Shown in pieces: positions 24,610-32,629 of a stretch of DNA of 37,412 bases (its first letter is position 1; each line of letters opens with the position of its first letter). A model generated the notes under the pieces. That model worked only from the letters and a program-made list of their open reading frames with translations. It searched no databases and was not told the DNA's origin. The translations under genes were made by a program, and so were the position numbers. The stretch is from an uncultured Caulobacterales bacterium. GTDB taxonomy: Bacteria > Pseudomonadota > Alphaproteobacteria > Caulobacterales > Maricaulaceae. The stretch lies in contig CALDTL010000183.1 of the NCBI GenBank assembly GCA_937923965.1, forward strand, positions 1-37,412, read 5' to 3'.

Positions 24610-25701
24610 TTAGGCGACTCTGTAGATGAGTAAGCGGCTTGATGGGAAGAATTTGACAGCGCCATTTGCGTCATTAAATGTCGTGCGAAGCGTTATCTCA
24701 TCGCCGGCCTGTAATTGCAGCAGAGAGCTGTCATTTACCGTCGTAATATTAGCGTCCGCCGTCACCGCGCTGACGGGCTGGCCCAAAGTGTCATTTTTGA
24801 ACGCCCGCAGCCTTACAATCGTGACGTTGGAAGATACGGACCGAATAACAATGCCGACTTGTATGAAATAGATTCCGGACGCAGGGACCACGAAAGCCTG
24901 TTTCGAACTATCAAAGGCATTATGTGTATCCAGGCTCGCAGAGAGGTCAATCAAACTATTATCGGCGTAACTTGTATTTGCGCTTGCGATGTTGGCAACG
25001 AAAACCGGTTTGTCAGCATTCGACAGAACCTCGCTATGATTGATTTTCAAAGGATGAAATAATTCAATCACATTTTCCTCTGCACTTAGCCGAAACGAAG
25101 TATTAAAGTCGGATCCATTGGAAGAAGTTTTAATCGCAAAAGCGTCTTCGCCCATGAGCCCAAGCTCTGTTCTTCCTTGATAGGCATTTTGAAATACGAC
25201 GGAGGCGGTGTGCTCTGCCGATCTTTTGTTAATTATTTTTCTGGCATCACCTGTCCCTGGCGTTACATCATCATGTGTCAGAAGCTCTGCATCAGACTTC
25301 ACAGACAATCGGTTGATGTTATCGGGCTCGCTATTAACGCCAAGTTTCTTGGCCTTGGAAACCGGCAGGTCTATCCAATCCTCGCCGGAAAAAACTAGAG
25401 CGATTTTTTCGGACTCGACCCACAGCTGAAACCCCTCCTGAGGTTCTATAATCTGCCAGCCTTGATCATAAAAAGCTAAAGCGTTTTTTTTGGCCTCGCC
25501 CCAGTGGTCTCCTGTGGCATTGGCTGGCAAAATATAGGCTACGCCATTTTCGGGATCGCTGGGCTCGGCTTCAACATCTCGAGCAAGCACATTAATCTGA
25601 GCGAACCGATCAAATTGCCGAAATCCTTCATTGATGGTTATGTAAGTCTGCGCCTGAGCCGGCGCGACGTAAAAAATTTTCAGTCGGTTTGTTTGTGTCA
25701 T
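24610..25701 (-). CDS. DUF2793-type phage/GTA tail-fibre or spike-like protein
   Basis: A 363-residue protein without signal peptide or membrane helices. Residues 1 to about 115 match the DUF2793 pattern: NEGFRQFDRFAQINV, GVAYILPANATGDHWGEAKKNALAFYDQGWQIIEPQEGF. Proteins with this domain occur in alphaproteobacterial prophages and gene-transfer-agent clusters. The middle (about 145-225), with INKRSAEHTASVVFQNAYQGRTELGL and DAFAIKTSSNGSDF, resembles phage tail-fibre repeats. The last 130 residues are beta-rich and look like a C1q/TNF-like receptor-binding fold. No other phage gene is nearby. A capsule-binding spike or surface adhesin is possible; the placement beside capsule genes is suggestive only. 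Confidence 0.75.
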   Translation of the reverse strand: MTQTNRLKIFYVAPAQAQTYITINEGFRQFDRFAQINVLARDVEAEPSDPENGVAYILPANATGDHWGEAKKNALAFYDQGWQIIEPQEGFQLWVESEKIALVFSGEDWIDLPVSKAKKLGVNSEPDNINRLSVKSDAELLTHDDVTPGTGDARKIINKRSAEHTASVVFQNAYQGRTELGLMGEDAFAIKTSSNGSDFNTSFRLSAEENVIELFHPLKINHSEVLSNADKPVFVANIASANTSYADNSLIDLSASLDTHNAFDSSKQAFVVPASGIYFIQVGIVIRSVSSNVTIVRLRAFKNDTLGQPVSAVTADANITTVNDSSLLQLQAGDEITLRTTFNDANGAVKFFPSSRLLIYRVA

Positions 25702-25936
25702 TCTCTGAGACTCGTAGCAGCAAATTCAAATATTCTTGAAGTTTACAACCAGCCAAAAATGTGGGGATTATTCTCTCAAATTCCCGAGTTTAGTGATCAC
25801 TAGGCCACACTGTTTCTTCCATAAAATCGGGCGACAATCGCGGTTGCAAGCACAGAGTCCAGAGGGTATCTAACCGATGAACTATAAATGAGATGACCAC
25901 TCAGGTCAGTGGGACAAGGACTTTCTAGGCCGCTTC
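25702..25936. promoter_or_regulatory. Divergent promoter region with a 12-bp perfect palindrome
   Basis: The 235-base gap between the divergent DUF2793 gene and the algI-like gene contains TAGTGATCACTA at 25791-25802, a perfect 12-bp palindrome near the middle. It lies about 90 bases upstream of the minus-strand start and about 135 bases upstream of the algI-like ATG, a good position for an operator that controls either side. No regulator is encoded nearby, and no -35/-10 boxes were assigned. Confidence 0.35.
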
Positions 25937-27334
25937 ATGTTATTTACCTCACCCTTATTTCTTTTTATGTTTTTGCCCAGCTTCTTGCTGTGCTACTTCC
26001 TATTTGGCCGCCGAAATATCATTATTCTGGCCTTCTCGATCTTTTTCTACTTTTTTGGTGAGGGCTGGATTGTCCTCCTTCTTCTCGGCTCAGTTCTGAT
26101 TGCATGGCTGCACGGTATTTGGGTGATCAAAAACGGCCCATCCCTCAAGGTCATGTGGGCCGCTACCGTGCTGCAATTAGGAACGTTATTTTATTTCAAA
26201 TATTCCGACTTCTTTGTCAGAGACGTCTTCCTGATCGGGGACGCGAGCTGGACTTGGCCCGAGGCGCTTTTGCCAATCGGTATCTCGTTTTTCATCTTCC
26301 AAGGCCTGTCTTATTCCTTCGACATCCACCGAGGAAAACATAAGCCCGCCAAGAGCTTTATCGATGTTGCGACCTATGTATCCATGTTTCCGCAGCTAAT
26401 TGCTGGCCCAATCGTTCGATATGGGTCGGTGGCTAAACAACTACAAAGCCGAACGATTCGCACGGGCAATCTCAACATTGGGATTTACTTATTCTGTGTA
26501 GGCCTAGCTCAGAAAATGCTGATCGCGAATAAGCTCGCTGTCACGGCCGATGGTCTCTTCGGAATTGATCCGGCCCTATTAACGACCACAACAGCTTGGG
26601 CCGCAGCTCTCGCCTACACAGGGCAAATTTATTTCGATTTCGCGGGATATTCTAATATGGCTATCGGGCTTGGTTTTATGATGGGTTTCCGGTTTCCAAA
26701 GAACTTTAACCATCCCTATGTCGCCAAAAATATCACTGATTTCTGGCGGCGTTGGCATATCTCCATGACGTCTTGGTTCCGCGATTACGTGTATTTCCCG
26801 CTTGGTGGTAACCGCAAAGGGAACTTTATGACCTATCGGAATCTCTTTTTGGTCTTCCTTGTCTCAGGCCTTTGGCATGGTGCGGCGTGGACGTTTGTAT
26901 TGTGGGGAATGTATCACGGCGCATTCCTTGTCATAGAACGCCTCGGCTTGAAGAACATTTTGGCAAAGACGTGGGGGCCTATTGCTTGGCTTTATACTTT
27001 CGTCGTCGCCGTCTTTGGTTGGGTTTTATTTCGCGCAGATACGCTCCCACAAGCGCTCGACGTCGCAAAGAAAATGATTATTCCAACGGGCGGAGACAAC
27101 AGCTATTTCTATCTCCATAGCGGAATGGAAATCTGGATCGCCATGGCACTGGCTGTTCTCTTCGCATCAAATTTTGTCGAACGTCAGAGCATAAGAGCCA
27201 TGGGCGCATTGGGTTGGCGTTCAAAAGGGAAAGCCACTGCTGTCAAGATGACTGTCGCCCTTGTTCTTTTTCTGCTCTGCCTTATAGAAGTAATGTCTTC
27301 GACCTATAATCCATTTATCTACTTCAGGTTCTAG
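25937..27334 (+). CDS. MBOAT-family O-acyltransferase, AlgI-like
   Basis: A 465-residue multi-pass inner-membrane protein of the membrane-bound O-acyltransferase family. It would pass acetyl groups from a cytoplasmic donor to a periplasmic acetyltransferase. The N-terminus MLFTSPLFLFMFLP is typical of AlgI/DltB-like proteins. LPIGISFFIFQGLSYSFDIHRG (113-133) and the core NITDFWRRWHISMTSWFRDYVYFPLGG (265-291) are characteristic. The catalytic histidine is H314 in SGLWHGAAW. Next to it, three bases downstream, is an AlgJ/AlgX-like gene, the usual partner. Together they predict O-acetylation of the polysaccharide exported by the ABC transporter encoded just beyond. Alginate itself is not implied, as no alginate polymerase genes are present. 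Confidence 0.94.
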   Translation: MLFTSPLFLFMFLPSFLLCYFLFGRRNIIILAFSIFFYFFGEGWIVLLLLGSVLIAWLHGIWVIKNGPSLKVMWAATVLQLGTLFYFKYSDFFVRDVFLIGDASWTWPEALLPIGISFFIFQGLSYSFDIHRGKHKPAKSFIDVATYVSMFPQLIAGPIVRYGSVAKQLQSRTIRTGNLNIGIYLFCVGLAQKMLIANKLAVTADGLFGIDPALLTTTTAWAAALAYTGQIYFDFAGYSNMAIGLGFMMGFRFPKNFNHPYVAKNITDFWRRWHISMTSWFRDYVYFPLGGNRKGNFMTYRNLFLVFLVSGLWHGAAWTFVLWGMYHGAFLVIERLGLKNILAKTWGPIAWLYTFVVAVFGWVLFRADTLPQALDVAKKMIIPTGGDNSYFYLHSGMEIWIAMALAVLFASNFVERQSIRAMGALGWRSKGKATAVKMTVALVLFLLCLIEVMSSTYNPFIYFRF

Positions 27335-27337
27335 ATC

Positions 27338-28537
27338 ATGCGCAAAGCCAACAAATCCGCAATACTCTATGCAGTTATTTTGTCAGCGGTCCTCGCGATA
27401 CCGGCATTGACAATTCCGCGTGCAGATCATTCGGCTAGGCAAAAATGGGAGAATAGAAAGCTCACAGAGCTTCCGGATCTAAATCTAAAAAGTGTCTTGT
27501 CTTCCCCTAAGGAAACATTTGTTCAGTTGGATGATTATGTTGATGATCACATTGGCGGCGGTTTCCAAGTCATTAAGGCCCGGCGTAAATTCTATTTCGA
27601 CGTCTTCAATGCGACAGGAGACACATATATTGTGGGGAAAAATGACGGGGCTTTATTTTTGACGTCACCTTTCCAGCAAAAAACCCGAAAGACGCCATTT
27701 CAGTGGTGGGAAAATGTGTGCGATAAACTGCAACGTGAAGGGTACCAGATTAATTATTTGAAACGGGTAAATAAATCCAAGAAAAACATCTCGCGTTATG
27801 GCGCTAGAGTTATTTACGCATCTGTACCAAGCACGCCTCTCCTCATCCCTGATCAGTTTCCCAAATCAGCTCCGGCCAAATATAGCGAAGCCTGCCGGAA
27901 GGTCACGCCTGAGAATAATCATATTGTTGATATGAGAAAGCTCGACCCTGATGTAGAATTTTTCTATCCCTTGGGTGCATTCCAAGAGAAAGCCAAAGAC
28001 CCTTATTTCTATCCGAATAGCGCTTATCATTGGCAAGGCGAGAGCACATGGACCTTTATAGAAGAATTTGCACGGAAGTATAACTTTGATTTCTCACCAA
28101 AATGGCCTGCGGGACCGTGCGAATATCAAAATGTGGGCTGGGACATTGGAAAATTAGTTGGGGTCGGCGATGAAATTAAGGGATGCGATCGAGATCTTTC
28201 ATCATTGGGTATCATCGTGGATGAGAAGTTCCAATATCCACTCAACGAAGCTTACGCCAAAGCCCATCCCAAAAAGACCTCCATCACTGTCGTAAAAATG
28301 ACTAACCCTCATGCGCAAAATGATATGTCTGCCATTATTTTTACGAATAGTTTCGGCCCCGCAGTTCGCCAGCAATATGCGTCGCTATTTAAAACCACCT
28401 ATCACATACGTCCCGGGATTATTAATACGCCCGACGTCAAGCTATTGCTAAGAGAGTCAGATATTCTGGATGTTGATTTAGCGACAGTTTCAATCGCCGA
28501 TTTCCACTATCCTAATTTTCTCGCGCCGCTTGAATAA
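27338..28537 (+). CDS. AlgJ/AlgX-like periplasmic O-acetyltransferase, atypical active site
   Basis: A 399-residue protein with one N-terminal membrane anchor or signal (about 8-27) and an SGNH/AlgX-like catalytic domain. ENRKLTELP (38-46) and the DDYVDDHIGG segment are family features. The region equivalent to TDTHW of AlgX/AlgJ reads NSAYHW (227-232), keeping H231 but with Ala at the Asp position. The nucleophile region reads FTNSFG with S338, where most relatives have GDSFG. The catalytic dyad may therefore differ or the alignment may shift slightly. It follows the algI-like gene by three bases and should accept its acetyl groups in the periplasm. Its end lies nine bases from that of the convergent ABC ATPase gene. 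Confidence 0.85.
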   Translation: MRKANKSAILYAVILSAVLAIPALTIPRADHSARQKWENRKLTELPDLNLKSVLSSPKETFVQLDDYVDDHIGGGFQVIKARRKFYFDVFNATGDTYIVGKNDGALFLTSPFQQKTRKTPFQWWENVCDKLQREGYQINYLKRVNKSKKNISRYGARVIYASVPSTPLLIPDQFPKSAPAKYSEACRKVTPENNHIVDMRKLDPDVEFFYPLGAFQEKAKDPYFYPNSAYHWQGESTWTFIEEFARKYNFDFSPKWPAGPCEYQNVGWDIGKLVGVGDEIKGCDRDLSSLGIIVDEKFQYPLNEAYAKAHPKKTSITVVKMTNPHAQNDMSAIIFTNSFGPAVRQQYASLFKTTYHIRPGIINTPDVKLLLRESDILDVDLATVSIADFHYPNFLAPLE

Positions 28538-28546
28538 AGTTTCACA

Positions 28547-29335
28547 TTATTGAGCCGCTTTTCTTTTAGCGATCTCTTCTTGACGTTCCATTTCAACTTC
28601 GCCCCGAAGCACAGAAATGTCTTTTTGTACGCCGCGGCCGGCTTTAAGCTCAATGTAAGTGTTCGCCCATTTGGACATACGATTGCGGTTATGGCTCGCG
28701 ATAACCACAATAAGCGCCTCTTCCATGAGATCATTCAGACGCTTATCGACTTTGTCTCTAAAATTACGGTCCCCCGTCCCAATCCACTCATCCAGGAGTA
28801 GAATTTCGGGCTTAAACGATGTCGCCGTAGAAAACATGAGCCGCATGACCATGCCCGAAGAGTACGTATGGACCGGCATATTGATGTATTCACCCAGCTC
28901 AGAAAACTCAGCAATCTCTGCGGCATGTTCATCAATCTTTTTACGCGAAAGGCCCAGCATCAATCCTTTGAGGATGATATTTTGATATCCCGTGGCTTCT
29001 TTAGATACACCGAGGTTCAGATTGAACATTCCTGTGACCCGTCCAGTGACGTTTAAATCGCCGCCAGTGGGTTTATATATGCCGCCCAAGACACGCAACA
29101 ATGTTGATTTGCCCGAACCATTGCTTCCAAGGATTCCAAAACGTGCACCCGGTTTCAAGTCGATGTTTAGACCGTCCAGCGCAAGAACGCCGCGATGGCT
29201 GTTCCCTGTTGTGATGATTTTTCCGCCGACGCTGCCGACCTTCCCCTTTTCGATCGCCACCTTATGGCGACCGCGTTGGTTGGACCCCACCATCGGGTAA
29301 ACAAGGGAGATATTTTTTCCAATAATACGGGCCAT
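28547..29335 (-). CDS. Polysaccharide ABC transporter ATP-binding subunit (KpsT/Wzt-like)
   Basis: The ATPase of a capsule or O-antigen exporter, 262 residues from the chosen ATG. Walker A GSNGSGKST is at 70-78, the ABC signature YSSGM at 158-162, Walker B ILLLDEW at 178-184, and the switch histidine at about 215. FNLNLGVSKEATGYQNIILKG is typical of the Wzt/KpsT group. There is no C-terminal carbohydrate-binding domain like that in E. coli O9a Wzt, so recognition of a capped chain end is not expected. The ATG at 29335 follows the permease stop after one base (TGATATG). An in-frame TTG at 29353 would overlap the permease gene and is less likely. Confidence 0.94.
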   Translation of the reverse strand: MARIIGKNISLVYPMVGSNQRGRHKVAIEKGKVGSVGGKIITTGNSHRGVLALDGLNIDLKPGARFGILGSNGSGKSTLLRVLGGIYKPTGGDLNVTGRVTGMFNLNLGVSKEATGYQNIILKGLMLGLSRKKIDEHAAEIAEFSELGEYINMPVHTYSSGMVMRLMFSTATSFKPEILLLDEWIGTGDRNFRDKVDKRLNDLMEEALIVVIASHNRNRMSKWANTYIELKAGRGVQKDISVLRGEVEMERQEEIAKRKAAQ

Positions 29336-29336
29336 A

Positions 29337-30125
29337 TCAGAGCCAAAACACAATGCGGCGGCGGGTAAAGGAGAAAGTGATGATAGCGGCCGTCAAACCA
29401 ATCGCCGTAAAAATACCGACAATCATCCAGCTCGACCAAGGAATACGGGCCTCCAGCATGGGAATACGAACGATATCCAAATAATAGACAAAAGGGTTAA
29501 ATTTCACGTATTTTGCCTTCGCGCCAAGCATACCGACTTCCCAGATAATGGGCGTCAGAAAAAACATGATCTGCATCGTCGTTAAAATCAGGTGAGAGAA
29601 ATCTCTATAGCGCGAACACAGCGAGCCAAGAACAATGCTGATCCAGAAGGCACTCAGTAAATAGGCGACCAGCACAAAGGGAATGGAGATCCATATTTGG
29701 GGATTGGATGTGCCGAAATACCAGCAGGCCACCATGACAGGCGGGATAGTTCCAAGGGCTAGCAATAAGTTACGGTAGACCGAGCGATAAACGTGAACGG
29801 ACATGGGCAGAGGCTCACCCTTGATCCAATTTTCGGAACTCACGAAGGTGTTTGTTCCTTCAATGACGGCGCCCATGATAAAACGCCAAGCCGCAAACCC
29901 AATTGTGAGATAGACCGCGAAAACCGTAAAAGTCGAGCTTGCCATGAAGCTAAAGATGACGAGTTTTGATCCCAAAAATAATATAAAGGCCAGCATAATC
30001 CAACCAACACCAATCCAGCTGCGCCGAAAACGCTGCTTGAGATCATTCCACGCCAAGAGTTGCCAGAAACTGCGATACTTCCAACCTTGAGCAATGTCTG
30101 TGAGGGCGCCTTTAAAAGCGGACAT
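29337..30125 (-). CDS. Polysaccharide ABC transporter permease (KpsM/Wzm-like)
   Basis: An ABC-2-type permease of 262 residues with six predicted membrane helices. The N-terminal amphipathic piece FWQLLAWNDLKQRFRRSWIG (20-39) is a strong family signature. YRDFSHLILTTMQIMFFLTPIIWE, before helix 5, is also characteristic. It would form the membrane channel that exports an undecaprenyl- or lipid-linked polysaccharide, driven by the ATPase encoded immediately downstream. The periplasmic and outer-membrane partners (KpsE/KpsD or Wza-like) are not within the window. A sulfotransferase gene lies 54 bases upstream on the same strand. Confidence 0.94.
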   Translation of the reverse strand: MSAFKGALTDIAQGWKYRSFWQLLAWNDLKQRFRRSWIGVGWIMLAFILFLGSKLVIFSFMASSTFTVFAVYLTIGFAAWRFIMGAVIEGTNTFVSSENWIKGEPLPMSVHVYRSVYRNLLLALGTIPPVMVACWYFGTSNPQIWISIPFVLVAYLLSAFWISIVLGSLCSRYRDFSHLILTTMQIMFFLTPIIWEVGMLGAKAKYVKFNPFVYYLDIVRIPMLEARIPWSSWMIVGIFTAIGLTAAIITFSFTRRRIVFWL

Positions 30126-30179
30126 ACGACCTGTTCAATCTATTTAGGGTTGGATTATAGAGCATCTGAAAATTTTGTG

Positions 30180-31457
30180 TTATGAAGCATTTCGTTCCTG
30201 CGCTTTTTGGTAAGCTTGGGCCAAAGCTTTATTTTTTTCAGAGAGTGTTCGAATTTTTTTCTGTAAGTCCAAAAATTCAGTTTTTGATTTCTGTCTAAGC
30301 TCATCAACGGTTGTCTTTGACTCCGCATACTTTGATTTTAGATCTTCAATGTAGTTTTCCTGTGTCTTTAAATCCGCGGAAAGTTTCTCATTTTCCTTGA
30401 CCTTATTTTTTAAATTTCTTTCATTTTTACTGAGTGCTATAGACTGGTCAGATAGGGTTCTTTGCGCATTTTTGGCTTCCGCATTCCATTTTTTGACCTT
30501 CTCGGAAAGCTTCTCATTCTCTGCATGACTATTGCGAAGAGACTCGACTATTCGATCTTTTTGCAATGCATTAGATTTCAGCTTACTATCTGAAAAATGA
30601 TTATAAAAATTCGCGCTGTTGGCTTCGCGGTAGAGCATATAAAAATCTTCTGGGACATCATAGGTCTTGCACAAACTTTTGATATCCCTCTCTCCGTTGA
30701 GCTCCTTCGTCCAAACTTTGTCACATTTGACATAAATCGGATTATCGGCTCGGTGTTCGGGAAGGTCAGGGCTGTATCCTAAGAGCTCAAAATCCTTGGC
30801 ATAAGCCTTACGAAACTTTTCTAGCGTCTCTGTGCGCACCAGCGCAAAGGGATTTGGCTTAGGCTCCGTCGTATTAGATGAAGCGTTTACAGTTCGCAGG
30901 GTTATTGGGTCATCCGACACCTTGGCTGCAATGTCTGGCCAACGTTTATCCAAGTTCTCTAGCTTAATGATTTCATCGACAATGACGTCTCCGGCATCGT
31001 CCGTCACCCATTGATATTGCGGAAGGTAAAAGTGGTCGACACTATAATGGATAAAGTCTTCCATCGTGAGCTGCCGCGCAATCTTACTTTGACCTTTTTT
31101 CTCACTTTGGCGTAAGAAATAATACCAGCTAGCGAGGCGATCCCAAGGGTTCCGAGACACAGCAAATGAAAAATAGGATTCATACACATCTCTTCCGAGA
31201 AGCTCGCGCGCATCAATGGCGCGAAAATGCTCCGGCGCTGCAAATTCGGAGTCAATCAGTGCGTTGTTCTTCTCCATAATGGCTTCGACGCCTTCATTAT
31301 CTCGCGCACGAATCCATTTCTGGATTATACGGGGCCGGTCAATAAAAGCCTTTGAAATAGCCGTCCCTGCGCATTTATGCACATGAATGAAAATTATCTT
31401 TTTTTCGTCGAGATAGCAGGTGGTCATATTTTTCTCGTAGCGCGGGCTGAATTTCAT
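30180..31457 (-). CDS. Sulfotransferase family 2 protein with long C-terminal coiled coil
   Basis: A 425-residue cytosolic protein predicted to transfer sulfate from PAPS to a carbohydrate. The 5'-phosphosulfate loop is HVHKCAGTAIS (25-35). The 3'-phosphate-binding motif is FAVSRNPWDRLASWYYF (98-114). From about residue 300 to the end the sequence is almost entirely charged and helical with heptad-like spacing, and predicts a coiled coil of over 100 residues. This could dimerise the enzyme or tether it to a glycosyltransferase or the exporter. Comparable coiled-coil extensions occur on some capsule chain-length proteins. The acceptor is unknown; the adjacent exporter and the fucose genes suggest a capsule-type polymer. 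Confidence 0.88.
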   Translation of the reverse strand: MKFSPRYEKNMTTCYLDEKKIIFIHVHKCAGTAISKAFIDRPRIIQKWIRARDNEGVEAIMEKNNALIDSEFAAPEHFRAIDARELLGRDVYESYFSFAVSRNPWDRLASWYYFLRQSEKKGQSKIARQLTMEDFIHYSVDHFYLPQYQWVTDDAGDVIVDEIIKLENLDKRWPDIAAKVSDDPITLRTVNASSNTTEPKPNPFALVRTETLEKFRKAYAKDFELLGYSPDLPEHRADNPIYVKCDKVWTKELNGERDIKSLCKTYDVPEDFYMLYREANSANFYNHFSDSKLKSNALQKDRIVESLRNSHAENEKLSEKVKKWNAEAKNAQRTLSDQSIALSKNERNLKNKVKENEKLSADLKTQENYIEDLKSKYAESKTTVDELRQKSKTEFLDLQKKIRTLSEKNKALAQAYQKAQERNAS

Positions 31458-31505
31458 GCCAAGTTTTCACCGCATATCACATGCCTACCTTTATTCAATT
31501 TCGAT

Positions 31506-32516
31506 CTATTCAAGCCGGCTCATTTGAAATGTGATCATTCGGCGGAGTAACGCCTCGAATGCGATGTTTGGCTCCCAGTTTAAGTGAGTGCAAGCGCGTT
31601 TGGCGTTACCCGCTTTTCCTGGCTCATCCACGGGTCTATAAAATGCCGGATTTATAGTAACTAATACTCGGCCGGTCAGACTGTCTTGGCACACCATGTC
31701 GGTTCCGTCTCCCGACCACTCAGGCTGAAATCCAAGCAGAGTAGCCGCTGTATCAAAAAACTCTTTCACGGTCCGGAGGGCACCGGAGGCAAATATATAA
31801 TCACGAGGGGTTTCAGCCTGAAGTGACGCTGCTATCCCGCGGGCAAAGTCTTCCGCATGACTGAAGTCGCGCTCGGCGAGGACGTTTCCAAGCTCAAATG
31901 GCGGCGCACTGGGCTCTTTTGCCAGCAAACAAAGATTATAGATGATTTTGGCTGTAACGAAGCGTGTATCTCGTAATTCGCTCTCGTGATTAAACAGAAG
32001 GCCATTAACGATATAGAGATCAAAACTATCTCTAAACACCAGCGCCATATTCATAGACGCCAGTTTGGTCACGGCATAGGGATTTGTCGCGGATCGCCTA
32101 GAGTCCTCATCCAAAGGATCGCCCGTCGCCGCCAATACTTCTGATGTCACGGCATTGAAAAACCGGCAATCCGGAGATTGATTTTTCACGGCCTCTAACC
32201 AGGCTGTTGTTTGCACAACATTCGCCGTCACAGTATCCGTTGGGTGTTTGAGTGAGTTCGCGACGGAACTTTCCGCGGCCAAATGAAAGATATAATCATA
32301 ACCCTGTGCCGCAATTTCGGCGATGCGGCCTGGGACAATAGCATTCAATTCGTGAAGCGTGACCCTTTCCCGGATTCCTAAATGCACAAGTCGCCAAGGT
32401 TCGTTTGTTAAGGATCGAGAGGTCCCGTGGACTTCATGTCCTAGCTGCAAAAGATGCTGTGCTAGAAAGGAGCCTGTTTGCCCCGTAATGCCTGTTATCA
32501 AAGCCTTTTGAGGCAC
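31506..32516 (-). CDS. gmd: GDP-mannose 4,6-dehydratase-like protein (Gmd)
   Basis: This 336-residue extended short-chain dehydrogenase converts GDP-D-mannose to GDP-4-keto-6-deoxy-D-mannose, the substrate of Fcl. The cofactor loop GITGQTG is at 9-15. TSE (124-126) and YAVTK (Y147, K151) form the active site. LFNHESELRDTRFVTAKI closely follows the LFNHESP...FVT.KI signature of Gmd, and a FYRPVDEPGKAGNAKRACTHLNWEP ending resembles the Gmd C-terminus. Some positions differ from typical Gmd, such as FHLAAESSVANSLKHP and VTSEVL, so this is a divergent branch. Another GDP- or CDP-hexose dehydratase role is possible but less likely given fcl and manC nearby. Confidence 0.82.
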   Translation of the reverse strand: MPQKALITGITGQTGSFLAQHLLQLGHEVHGTSRSLTNEPWRLVHLGIRERVTLHELNAIVPGRIAEIAAQGYDYIFHLAAESSVANSLKHPTDTVTANVVQTTAWLEAVKNQSPDCRFFNAVTSEVLAATGDPLDEDSRRSATNPYAVTKLASMNMALVFRDSFDLYIVNGLLFNHESELRDTRFVTAKIIYNLCLLAKEPSAPPFELGNVLAERDFSHAEDFARGIAASLQAETPRDYIFASGALRTVKEFFDTAATLLGFQPEWSGDGTDMVCQDSLTGRVLVTINPAFYRPVDEPGKAGNAKRACTHLNWEPNIAFEALLRRMITFQMSRLE

Positions 32517-32629
32517 AATGAGCTCCTAGGTTTGTGACAACCGACACGCAAGCGCCGGTAACGAGTGATGCTTATATTCCATTGCGCGCAATGGCCAGCC
32601 TGTTAATGGCTGAACGATAAGGCACGGTG

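Noticed and set aside
25937-28537. Alginate biosynthesis
   Set aside because: Only the AlgI/AlgJ-like acetylation pair is present; no Alg8/Alg44 polymerase, AlgG, AlgE or AlgD was seen.
29336-29353. Upstream TTG as the start of the ABC ATPase gene
   Set aside because: It would extend the protein into the permease gene; the ATG at 29335 directly after the permease stop is typical of coupled genes.
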